The notes under the pieces: generated by a model
Seen by the model: the letters and a program-made list of their open reading frames with translations, nothing else
What the model was told of the DNA's origin: nothing
Database searches by the model: none
NCBI GenBank assembly: GCA_943914465.1
Contig: CALUCD010000004.1
Coordinates: forward strand, 136,363-200,362
Length of the DNA: 64,000 nt
Origin: an uncultured Corynebacterium sp.
GTDB taxonomy: Bacteria > Actinomycetota > Actinomycetes > Mycobacteriales > Mycobacteriaceae
Reading direction: 5' to 3'
In this document: positions 27,101-34,146 of the stretch, piece by piece
Numbering within the stretch: position 1 is the stretch's first letter
How the letters are laid out: each line of letters begins with the position of its first letter
Made by a program: the position numbers and the translations under genes

Positions 27101-28821
27101 TACACTCGTTCCTGCTCAGGGTGCAGTTGCTGTTCGCCGGGTAGCGTTTCGGTGTCGGACCACACCACTTGCGGCGCCTGGCGGGCCTTTTGAATGGCGG
27201 TGAGCGCCTCGACGATGACCCAGATCGCGCAGATGATGATCGCGATGTCGATGACCAACAGCAGCCAGTTCTGCGCCTCCCACAGGGTGCGCAGCTGCAG
27301 CACTGCAGCCCACAGGGACATGGTGGTGACAAACGCCAGCGGGATCATCACTGGCCAGGCGGGGCGGCGCAGCTGCGTCAAAATGATCACGAGGATGGAG
27401 AGGGTCAGGCCGGCCATGAGCTGGTTGGTGGTGCCGAACAGTGGCCAGATCAGCATGCCACCGGAGCCGTCAACACCGGTGGAGAAGGTCAGGCCGAGTG
27501 CGCAGCCCACGGCGATGAGGGTGGCCACCAGGCCGGAGAGTTTCACGCCCATGAGGTCGCCGATTTCGGCAACGACCAGGCGCTGCAGGCGCACGCCGGA
27601 GTCCATGGTGGTGGCGGCAAAGAGCACAGCCATGGTGGCCAGGATGGTGCCGGAGAGGGATGTTGGGATGCCCAGGCCGTCGTGCATGAGGCGCCCGCCG
27701 CCTTCGATGAAGGCGTCTACCCCACCGGCGTTCCACTTGTTGTAGATCTCTTCCCATTCCATGACGGTGCGGAATCCGGCGGTGGTGGCCACGATGGTGC
27801 CCAGGGCGAGAAGGCCTTCTCCAACGGCGCCGAAGTAGCCGACGAAGCGCGCGTCGGTTTCTTTATCCAGCTGTTTCGATGAGGTGCCGGAGGCGACGAT
27901 GCCGTGGAAACCGGAGATTGCGCCGCAGGCGACGGTGACGAAGAGCAGCGGGAAGATGCCGGGGGTGCCGTCTGGGACGCTGTCGCGCATCGCGGGTGCA
28001 ACGACTTCGGGGCGCACCACCAGGAAGGAGGCGTAGAGCAGAATCAGGCCGACGAATAGTTGCAGACCGTTGATGTAGTCACGCGGTTGCAGCAGCACCC
28101 ATACCGGAAGCAGGGAGGCGAAGAACGCGTAGACGAACAGCAGGATGATCCACCAGCCGCGATCCGGGATGCCGAGCATGGTCTCTGGAAGGGCAAGTGG
28201 GTACATGTCGCCGAGGATCATCAGTCCGTAGAGTGCTGCGACACCGACGATGGACACCACAGGCAGGTTCCAGTTGAGCCGGTAGATGGCTTGGCCGATG
28301 AGCAGCGCGACGACGATCGCGCCCCATGTGGGAATCACGGCGCTGGGTGTGGAGATCAGCAGGTTAGAAATCACGACCGCGAACGCCGCGTTGACCATCA
28401 GCAGCAGCAAGAAGATGACGACGAGAAACAGGTTGCGTCCCCGAGCGCCGATGTAGCGTCCGGACAGGGTGCCGATTGATTGCCCGCGATGGCGTTGCGA
28501 CGCCCACAGCGCCCCCAAGTCGTGCATCCCCGCAAAGAACACTGTGCCGAGGGTGACCCACAAAAACGCTGGCACCCAGCCCCAGATCACGGCGACAGCG
28601 GGGCCGATGATGGGGGCGGCGCCGGCGACGGACGTGAAGTGGTGGCCCCACAGCACGTACTTGTTTGTCGGCACGTAGTCGACGCCGTCTTCCATGGTGT
28701 GCGCGGGTGTGGTGTAGGCCTCCGAGAGCCGGAACACCTTTGCTCCGAGAAACTTGGAGTAGAGGAAGTAGCCCGCGGCCAGCATGGCTAGGCCGACGAA
28801 CACCAGTAGCAATGAACTCAT
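27100..28821 (-). CDS. cstA: Carbon starvation protein CstA-family transporter
   Basis: 573-aa polytopic membrane protein with about 15 hydrophobic segments. Family landmarks: YVLWGHHFTSVAGAAPIIGPAVA, WVTLGTVFFAGMHDLGALW, ACGAISGFHGIVASGTSSKQ, and LIWPLFGTTNQLMAGL. CstA proteins take up pyruvate or peptides under carbon limitation. ATG 28821 (MSSLLLVFVGLAML) has AGGAG 11 bases upstream; the longer ORF start lacks support. It is first in a tightly overlapping three-gene operon with the Cys-Cys protein and the ArsA-like ATPase. Confidence 0.93.
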   Translation of the reverse strand: MSSLLLVFVGLAMLAAGYFLYSKFLGAKVFRLSEAYTTPAHTMEDGVDYVPTNKYVLWGHHFTSVAGAAPIIGPAVAVIWGWVPAFLWVTLGTVFFAGMHDLGALWASQRHRGQSIGTLSGRYIGARGRNLFLVVIFLLLLMVNAAFAVVISNLLISTPSAVIPTWGAIVVALLIGQAIYRLNWNLPVVSIVGVAALYGLMILGDMYPLALPETMLGIPDRGWWIILLFVYAFFASLLPVWVLLQPRDYINGLQLFVGLILLYASFLVVRPEVVAPAMRDSVPDGTPGIFPLLFVTVACGAISGFHGIVASGTSSKQLDKETDARFVGYFGAVGEGLLALGTIVATTAGFRTVMEWEEIYNKWNAGGVDAFIEGGGRLMHDGLGIPTSLSGTILATMAVLFAATTMDSGVRLQRLVVAEIGDLMGVKLSGLVATLIAVGCALGLTFSTGVDGSGGMLIWPLFGTTNQLMAGLTLSILVIILTQLRRPAWPVMIPLAFVTTMSLWAAVLQLRTLWEAQNWLLLVIDIAIIICAIWVIVEALTAIQKARQAPQVVWSDTETLPGEQQLHPEQERV

Positions 28822-28965
28822 AGGTCTAGTACTCCTGCGGTGGGTGTAGGGAGATGCGAACGTGTGACAGCTCACATTGCTTCGTGAAAGTATCACACGA
28901 AACAGACCGCTGTGGCCGCAACGGCTGACTAATTATCCGCCCTGTCCCGTATCCGGTCAGTACAT

Positions 28966-29229
28966 CTAGCGCGACAGGGCGACGTCGTTATCCCGAAACA
29001 CCTCAACAACCCGGCGGGTGTCTTCCGTGTCGAGTTGCCAATCGCAGGCGATGACCCGGCTGATGCGCGATTCGCGCAGCAGGTCAGCCAGGCCGTCGAG
29101 GTTGCACGGTGCGGGGCGTTCACACCCGAACACGGCGTGTGAGATCGCGGCCGCAAGCTCTGCAACGCTAGCCACCGGTGCGGTGAGCAAAATCGGGTTC
29201 CGGCCGCGATGGTGCGAGGTGTTATACAT
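28966..29229 (-). CDS. Barstar-like RNase inhibitor, 87 aa
   Basis: Small cytosolic protein with the barstar layout: SVAELAAAISHAVFG, CNLDGLADLLRES (the helix/loop that plugs RNase active sites), a SRVIACDWQL strand, and a final helix VVEVFRDNDVALSR. Length is close to barstar's 90. The ATG at 29229 overlaps the end of the RNase gene by 8 bases (ATGTATAA), giving coupled translation right after the toxin. Context makes inhibition of the neighbouring RNase the likely role. Family call is by pattern, moderately sure. Confidence 0.78.
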   Translation of the reverse strand: MYNTSHHRGRNPILLTAPVASVAELAAAISHAVFGCERPAPCNLDGLADLLRESRISRVIACDWQLDTEDTRRVVEVFRDNDVALSR

Positions 29230-29758
29230 TTCCAGCCCCCTTGTCCGAAGCCCCTCGACCGCCTTTGGCACCAACCGCGTCGGCTACCTCGTCCTCGCTG
29301 ATCTGGCAGAAGGTTTCGTAATGGTCGTCGGTGTAATACCAGGCGTCGACACGCCCATCGCTCCCACCACCGGTGACAAGGCGACGCGCGCCGCGGTGGC
29401 GAACCCCAGGAGTCTCCACGGTGTATTCGCGGTAGTAACCGGATTTCTCCTTCGGCAGGATGCCTTCGTAGTTGCCGAAGCGCTTGTCGTCGTTGTCTGG
29501 GTGGGGATATGGCCCGCCGTGGTCAACGAGCGCGATGGTGTCGTGCGCTTCGCGGGGCAGGGTTGAGCACGGCGCGATCTCTCCGCTGCGCGGCGTGGAC
29601 TTGGACGTGGACTTGGCTTGTGTGGTGGTTGCCGTGTGCGAGGCGACATTGGTGGGCCGCAGTGTGGTGACGTCCACGTTGACGTACCCATCCCAGGTGC
29701 ACCCGCCCAGTAGCACGCCCGCACACGCAAGCGCCGAGCCGAACAATCTCGCGCGCAT
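29222..29758 (-). CDS. Lipoprotein guanyl-specific ribonuclease (RNase Sa/N1 family)
   Basis: 178-aa exported RNase. Lipoprotein signal with lipobox VLLGGC (Cys near 20), a Thr/Ser/Lys-rich spacer (20-62), then an RNase Sa-like domain: LPREAHDTIALVDHGGPYPH, GNYEGILP, YYREYTVETPG, RHRGARRLVTGG, YYTDDHYETF. The catalytic Glu (in REYTV), Arg (in RGARR) and His (in DDHYETF) of the family are retained, so it should be active. GTG 29764 is an alternative start. The inhibitor gene overlaps its 3' end; dnaG is divergent. Membrane anchoring, rather than free secretion, is unusual for this family. Confidence 0.88.
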   Translation of the reverse strand: MRARLFGSALACAGVLLGGCTWDGYVNVDVTTLRPTNVASHTATTTQAKSTSKSTPRSGEIAPCSTLPREAHDTIALVDHGGPYPHPDNDDKRFGNYEGILPKEKSGYYREYTVETPGVRHRGARRLVTGGGSDGRVDAWYYTDDHYETFCQISEDEVADAVGAKGGRGASDKGAGNV

Positions 29759-29822
29759 TTTCACGCCCGCATTGTTGCACACCGCGTGTCAATGCGGCGC
29801 GGGTGGTGTCGGAGTGGGGCGC

Positions 29823-29828
29823 TACCAT
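29823..29828 (+). promoter_or_regulatory. Putative -10 element of dnaG (leaderless)
   Basis: TACCAT ends 6 bases before the dnaG ATG at 29835. Confidence 0.4.
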
Positions 29829-29834
29829 GAACGC

Positions 29835-31841
29835 ATGGCTAGGGGCAGGATTCCGGATAGTGACGTCGAAGCTATCCGCGAACGCGCACCGATCGAAGAG
29901 ATCGTCGGCGAGTATGTGCAGCTCAAGCCGGCTGGGCACGATTCGATGAAGGGGTTAAGTCCGTTCAAGGATGAAAAGACCCCGTCGTTTCATGTGCGTC
30001 CGGCCCGCGGCTATTTTCACTGCTTTTCCACCGGCAAGGGCGGGGACGTGTTCACGTTTCTCATGGAGATGGAGCAGCTGACCTTCCCGGAGGCGGTGGA
30101 GGCGGTGGCGGATCAGATTGGCTACCGCATTAATTACCAGGGTGGCACCACGGGCGCGCGCGATGTCAAGCCTGGTACGCGTGCTCGTTTGCTCGCTGCA
30201 AATCAGGCGGCGCATGAGTTTTACCGCGAGCAGTTAGAAACCAAGCAGGCTGAAGCTGCCCGAACCTTTTTGCTGGACCGCGGTTTCACCCGCGACCACA
30301 TTTATCTGTTTGAGTGCGGGTACGCCCCGGATGGCTGGGACACGCTGACGAAACACCTGTTGCGCAAGGGTTTCGGGGTGGATGAGTTGCAGCAGGCGGG
30401 GTTGACGTCACAAGGCAAGCGTGGCCCGATTGATAAATTCCGCAGGCGGTTGCTGTGGCCGATCAAGGATGCGGCGGGAAATGTCATCGGCTTCGGGGCA
30501 CGCAAGCTTTTTGACGATGACCCGATGGGCAAATACATGAACACCCAAGACACCCTGCTGTATCACAAGTCGAAGGTGCTGTTTGGCCTGGATCTGGCGA
30601 AACGCCATATCGCTGAGGGGCGCCAGGCGGTGATTGTGGAGGGCTACACCGACGTGATGGCGATGCACGCCGCTGGGGTGAAAACCGCCGTCGCATCGTG
30701 TGGCACCGCGTTTGGCAATGATCACTTGCAGACCATCCGCCGCCTCATGCTGGATGACAATTTCTTCCGCGGCGAGCTGATCTACACCTTTGATGGGGAT
30801 GAGGCTGGTCAGAAGGCGGCGATGCGCGCCTTTGAGGGCGATCAGCAGTTCACTGGCCAGAGTTTCGTCGCGGTCGCCCCGGATGGGATGGATCCGTGTG
30901 ACTTGCGCCTTGCTCGTGGTGACGGCGCGGTTCGTGAGCTGGTGGCTCGCCGCGTGCCCATGCTCGAGTTCGTGCTCGAGTCGACGCTTGCGGATTTCTC
31001 GCTTGATTCTGCGGAGGGGCGCATTCAAGCTTTGCGACGTACCGTTCCCCTCATCGCCGACGTCTCCGACCCCGTTTTACGCACCGAATACGCCCGCAGG
31101 CTAGCTGGGTGGGTCGGTTGGCCGAACCCAGACGAGGTGGTCCAGCAGGTGCGCGAGGAGGCGAAACGTGCCAAGCAGTCTGGTGCTGGTGCTGGTGCTG
31201 GTGCCAAGTCCGCTCGCGGCCGCGCGTCGAACGCTCGCGCCGCTTCGGGTTCCCGTGCCCCCGCTGGCTCGGGCGCTGCTGGCTCGAATACCGGTGGCAC
31301 GAACGGCGGCCCAAACGGTGGTGCGCCGCAGCTCATCGCTCCGCATCCCGATGACCCAGTGCTGTGGCCGCAGCGTGAGGCCCTGAAGGTGGCGCTCCAA
31401 TACCCGGACAAGGCTGGCAGCTACTTCGATGGGATCAATCCGGACGCGTTCACCAACGATGCGTACCGCCAGGTCCGGGACGCGATCACCGTTGCTGGTG
31501 GCACCGCCTCAGCTGCGTCTGGTGCCACGGCGGCTTCGACGTGGCTTGCGGCGGTGGCGGGTGAAATGCGCGACCTTGCCGGGCGCAACCTCGTCTCCCA
31601 GTTGGCGGTGGAGCCGATTCACGCGGACCAGATCGACATTTATGCCGATTCGGTGCTTTCTCGCCTGCAGGAAACACGGGTCGGCGATCAGATCGCGCAG
31701 CTCAAAGCACAACTGCAGCGCATGCGCCCCTCCGATGATGAGGAGGCCTACAACGCGCTCTTCTCCGACTTGCTCGCCTTGGAGCAGGCCCGCCGTGATC
31801 TCAACGAGCGCGCCCTGCGCGCCTACCCTTACCCGAGCTGA
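29835..31841 (+). CDS. dnaG: DNA primase with degenerate zinc site
   Basis: 668-aa primase synthesising RNA primers at the fork. The N-terminus (MARGRIPDSDVEAIRERAPI) and zinc-binding-domain fold are present, but at the C-x2-H-x17-C-x2-C positions the residues are S42, K45, C63, T66, so three of four ligands are lost. The TOPRIM core follows: VIVEGYTDVMAMHAAGV, then YTFDGDEAGQKAAMRAF, with DPCDLRLARGDG. An Ala/Gly/Ser linker (about 445-495) leads to the DnaB-binding C-terminal domain. ATG 29835 is chosen over the long upstream open frame, which overlaps the RNase gene. Confidence 0.95.
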   Translation: MARGRIPDSDVEAIRERAPIEEIVGEYVQLKPAGHDSMKGLSPFKDEKTPSFHVRPARGYFHCFSTGKGGDVFTFLMEMEQLTFPEAVEAVADQIGYRINYQGGTTGARDVKPGTRARLLAANQAAHEFYREQLETKQAEAARTFLLDRGFTRDHIYLFECGYAPDGWDTLTKHLLRKGFGVDELQQAGLTSQGKRGPIDKFRRRLLWPIKDAAGNVIGFGARKLFDDDPMGKYMNTQDTLLYHKSKVLFGLDLAKRHIAEGRQAVIVEGYTDVMAMHAAGVKTAVASCGTAFGNDHLQTIRRLMLDDNFFRGELIYTFDGDEAGQKAAMRAFEGDQQFTGQSFVAVAPDGMDPCDLRLARGDGAVRELVARRVPMLEFVLESTLADFSLDSAEGRIQALRRTVPLIADVSDPVLRTEYARRLAGWVGWPNPDEVVQQVREEAKRAKQSGAGAGAGAKSARGRASNARAASGSRAPAGSGAAGSNTGGTNGGPNGGAPQLIAPHPDDPVLWPQREALKVALQYPDKAGSYFDGINPDAFTNDAYRQVRDAITVAGGTASAASGATAASTWLAAVAGEMRDLAGRNLVSQLAVEPIHADQIDIYADSVLSRLQETRVGDQIAQLKAQLQRMRPSDDEEAYNALFSDLLALEQARRDLNERALRAYPYPS

Positions 31842-31849
31842 TCCCCGCC

Positions 31850-31909
31850 GCCGCAGCTCCATCCCAGCGCGGCAGCCCCGCCGCAGCTCCATCCCCGTGC
31901 CGCAGCCCC
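31850..31909. repeat. Tandem duplication, 2 x 30 bp, after dnaG
   Basis: Units 31850-31879 and 31880-31909 both start gccgcagctccatccc and end gcagcccc, with a few differences. They fill most of the 81-base gap between the convergent ends of dnaG and the next gene. Confidence 0.8.
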
Positions 31910-31922
31910 GGCGGCCCGCAAG

Positions 31923-32633
31923 CTACCGGTCGGCGAATTCGCGCGCCGCGTACTCAACGGCGTCGAGAGGCAGCGAAGTGTCGTAATCATCTCGCGCCGC
32001 GCGCAGACGGGCAAGGTACTCGCCGTATTCGGCACCTGACCACTCACCGCTTGGCTCCAAACCCGCTACCTCTGCGCGGGTTTTGCAGATGATGACGGGT
32101 TTGTCCGATTCGCCGGTGCCCTGCACCCCGGCGAGGAAGTAGGCGACGGCGGAGGCGAACCTCGGCGGCAGCCCGGTGGCGGTGAGCAGCTCGTAGGCTT
32201 CGACGGCGGGCTCAACGTCAGCTGTGCCGTCACCTGCACCACCACGCGCCGCACCGTCACCTGCGCCATCGCCGAAGATCCCCTCGAGTTTGCGGATCGC
32301 GGCGAGCAGCTGGGCGGCGTTGTTTTTGTTGCGCAGGAATTGCTGCATCTGCATCACCTGGTTGGTTTGCCCGGACCGGTAGGCGAACGCGGCGCCTAAG
32401 AAGTCGATGATCTGGTCGCGGTTGTAGCCGGAGGCGTGCACGTCGGCGGCGAACTCGAAGACTTCGGCGCGGGTGATGGTGGCGTGGGCGTCGTCGCGAA
32501 ACGGCGGTACGCGGCGCAGGTGGTGTGGCCAACCCGTCTTCCAACGGATGGGGGAGAACGCCACTGAGTGCTCCATCACGTCCTGGGTGGTTGGGGTGAT
32601 GGTGGTCAAAGCCTGGGCAAGTTGGTCGGTCAT
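31923..32633 (-). CDS. Hypothetical protein, 236 aa (possible OGG-like helical fold)
   Basis: Minus-strand ORF. ATG 32633 (MTDQLAQALTTI) is preferred since AACAAT ends 7 bases upstream; ATG 32654 is the alternative. The protein is soluble and mainly helical, with IRWKTGWPHHLRRVPPFRD near the start and TGLPPRFASAVAYFLAG in the second half, the latter like the helical core of actinobacterial proteins called OGG-fold, though no catalytic Lys/Asp pair is evident. A Gly-Asp-Ala insert (GDGAGDGAARGGAGDGTAD) separates the halves. Divergent from mazG. Function unassigned. Confidence 0.7.
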   Translation of the reverse strand: MTDQLAQALTTITPTTQDVMEHSVAFSPIRWKTGWPHHLRRVPPFRDDAHATITRAEVFEFAADVHASGYNRDQIIDFLGAAFAYRSGQTNQVMQMQQFLRNKNNAAQLLAAIRKLEGIFGDGAGDGAARGGAGDGTADVEPAVEAYELLTATGLPPRFASAVAYFLAGVQGTGESDKPVIICKTRAEVAGLEPSGEWSGAEYGEYLARLRAARDDYDTSLPLDAVEYAAREFADR

Positions 32634-32639
32634 GCGGTC

Positions 32640-32645
32640 TATTGT
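32640..32645 (+). promoter_or_regulatory. Putative -10 elements between divergent mazG and 236-aa gene
   Basis: On the plus strand TATTGT (32640-32645) ends 7 bases before the mazG ATG at 32653. On the minus strand AACAAT (32641-32646) ends 7 bases before the ATG at 32633. The two hexamers overlap almost completely, so the promoters are back to back. Confidence 0.45.
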
Positions 32646-32652
32646 TTCATGC

Positions 32653-33246
32653 ATGGTTGTACTGGTGCTCGACCCCCGCTGGCCGAATATGGTGCCCGTT
32701 GAGGTGCTCAACCAGATTCATGGCCCGGTGAGCTATACCGATGAGGTGCCGGCCGCGGCGCGCGTGCTTGAGGCGGGCACGGGTGGGGAGCCGTGGCTCG
32801 TCACCACCGACACCGCGAGCACCACCGACACCGCGAAAATCATCCGTGTGCCCTCCCTCGACGACCCGGTCTACCAGGCTGTCAGCGTCATGCACGCGGC
32901 GCGTTCACGCGGGGAATGGGAGCAGGCGATGACGCACACCTCGCTGGTGCCGTACCTGTTGGAGGAGTCTGCCGAGGTGGCGGAGGCGATTGAGCAGGGC
33001 GCGGGCGATGAGGCGCTGAAGAAGGAGTTGGCTGATGTGCTTTTGCAGGTGTTGTTCCACGCGGAGATTGCGAGTGAGCGGGGGGCGTTTGGGTTTGTGG
33101 AGGTGGCGGGGGCGTTCGTCGAGAAGCTGAAGCGTCGTGCCCCGTATTTGTTTGACGGCTCGACTGGGCCGGTGGATGTGAAAACGCAGGACAGGCTGTG
33201 GGCGGAAGGCAAAGCGCGTGAAATGGGGCGCGGGGCGGTAGACTAG
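32653..33246 (+). CDS. mazG: MazG-family nucleotide pyrophosphohydrolase
   Basis: 197-aa protein. The C-terminal MazG domain (residues about 85-180) has the metal-binding pattern EESAEVAEAIEQG followed by KKELADVLLQVLFHAEIA (ExxE...ExxD), which hydrolyses NTPs to NMP and pyrophosphate. Residues 1-75 form a divergent N-terminal part seen in actinobacterial MazG. ATG 32653 agrees with TATTGT 7 bases upstream. Its start codon overlaps that of the longer form of the divergent gene. Next gene begins 6 bases later. Confidence 0.9.
   Translation: MVVLVLDPRWPNMVPVEVLNQIHGPVSYTDEVPAAARVLEAGTGGEPWLVTTDTASTTDTAKIIRVPSLDDPVYQAVSVMHAARSRGEWEQAMTHTSLVPYLLEESAEVAEAIEQGAGDEALKKELADVLLQVLFHAEIASERGAFGFVEVAGAFVEKLKRRAPYLFDGSTGPVDVKTQDRLWAEGKAREMGRGAVD
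33239..33244 (+). promoter_or_regulatory. Putative -10 element of the transglycosylase gene (leaderless)
   Basis: TAGACT overlaps the mazG stop and ends 8 bases before the ATG at 33253. Confidence 0.4.
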
Positions 33247-33252
33247 GCCGCC

Positions 33253-34062
33253 ATGACTACGAGCCGTCCGACCAGCGCGGCACGGGGTTGCGGTTACGCT
33301 GGGGTTTTAGGGGCGGTACTTGCAGTGGTGATGGTGGTTTCACTTGCTGCGTGGCTGATTTCCATGAATGCCATTCCGGCGCCTGGCCCCGCGCGCACCC
33401 CTGCGCCGACTACGTTGCCGCCGTCGCCTGCGCAGGAGCCCATGCTTATTGACGTCCACGCCCCTGGCCGCACCGCCGACAATTTGGAGGAGTGGGCCGC
33501 GCCGATTGCGCGTGCGACGAATGTGAGCCCGCAGGCGGTGCGCGCCTATGGCAACGCGTCGATTATTGCTGCTGAGGCGTGGCCGGAGTGCAACCTGACG
33601 TGGAATACGTTGGCTGGTCTTGGGTGGGTGGAAACTCGCCACGGCACGTACACGGGGCGCAGTTTCGATCCGGCGCGGTTGACGGAGGCGGGTATCCCGG
33701 ACCCGCCGATTTACGGCCCGCCGCTGAACGGCAAGGATGGGTTTGCCCACGTGCCGGATAGTGATGGTGGCGCGCTGGATAATGACACGCAGTATGATCG
33801 GGCGATTGGTCCGATGCAGTTCATTCCGGAGTCGTGGGAGCGTTTCGGGCGTGACGCGGATGGGGATGGGGTGCCCAACCCGCAGCAGATTGATGACGCG
33901 GCTCTATCCGCTGCGAATCTGTTGTGCGACGGTGGGCGTGACCTGGCAACGTCGGAGGGGTGGAAGGACGCGATCTACGCGTATAACCACTCGAATGACT
34001 ATGTGGCGAAGGTGCGTGACGCGGCAGCAAACTATGCGATGAACCAGCCCGCGCATCGGTAG
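33253..34062 (+). CDS. Lytic transglycosylase (SLT_2/MltB-like)
   Basis: 269-aa exported peptidoglycan lyase. An N-terminal anchor (residues about 14-40, VLGAVLAVVMVVSLAAWLI) precedes a Pro-rich stretch and the catalytic domain. The catalytic glutamate is in NTLAGLGWVETRHGTY, then DRAIGPMQFIPESWERFG and the calcium-type DADGDGVPNPQQIDDAA, and AIYAYNHSNDYVAKV closes the fold. It probably acts in septal or lateral wall turnover. The eno gene follows after 84 bases. Confidence 0.92.
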   Translation: MTTSRPTSAARGCGYAGVLGAVLAVVMVVSLAAWLISMNAIPAPGPARTPAPTTLPPSPAQEPMLIDVHAPGRTADNLEEWAAPIARATNVSPQAVRAYGNASIIAAEAWPECNLTWNTLAGLGWVETRHGTYTGRSFDPARLTEAGIPDPPIYGPPLNGKDGFAHVPDSDGGALDNDTQYDRAIGPMQFIPESWERFGRDADGDGVPNPQQIDDAALSAANLLCDGGRDLATSEGWKDAIYAYNHSNDYVAKVRDAAANYAMNQPAHR

Positions 34063-34102
34063 AGCGATTCTGCAACAATTGGGAGGGGAACAACCCACCT
34101 AC

Positions 34103-34121
34103 CGGCCGTTGGAACCGGCCG
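34103..34121 (+). other. Hairpin in the eno leader
   Basis: CGGCCG (34103-34108) and CGGCCG (34116-34121) pair across a 7-base loop just upstream of the eno ribosome-binding site (AAGGAG at 34129-34134). It could attenuate, stabilise or simply be chance. Confidence 0.3.
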
Positions 34122-34146
34122 CTGCCTTAAGGAGATGAACTCTTCC

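Noticed and set aside
26820..27332. N-terminal extension of the ArsA-like ATPase
   Set aside because: It overlaps the Cys-Cys protein and cstA in another frame; the P-loop begins right after ATG 26819 as expected for the family.
29472..29834. Extended N-terminus of DnaG
   Set aside because: This stretch is antisense to the RNase lipoprotein gene; the primase N-terminus starts at ATG 29835.
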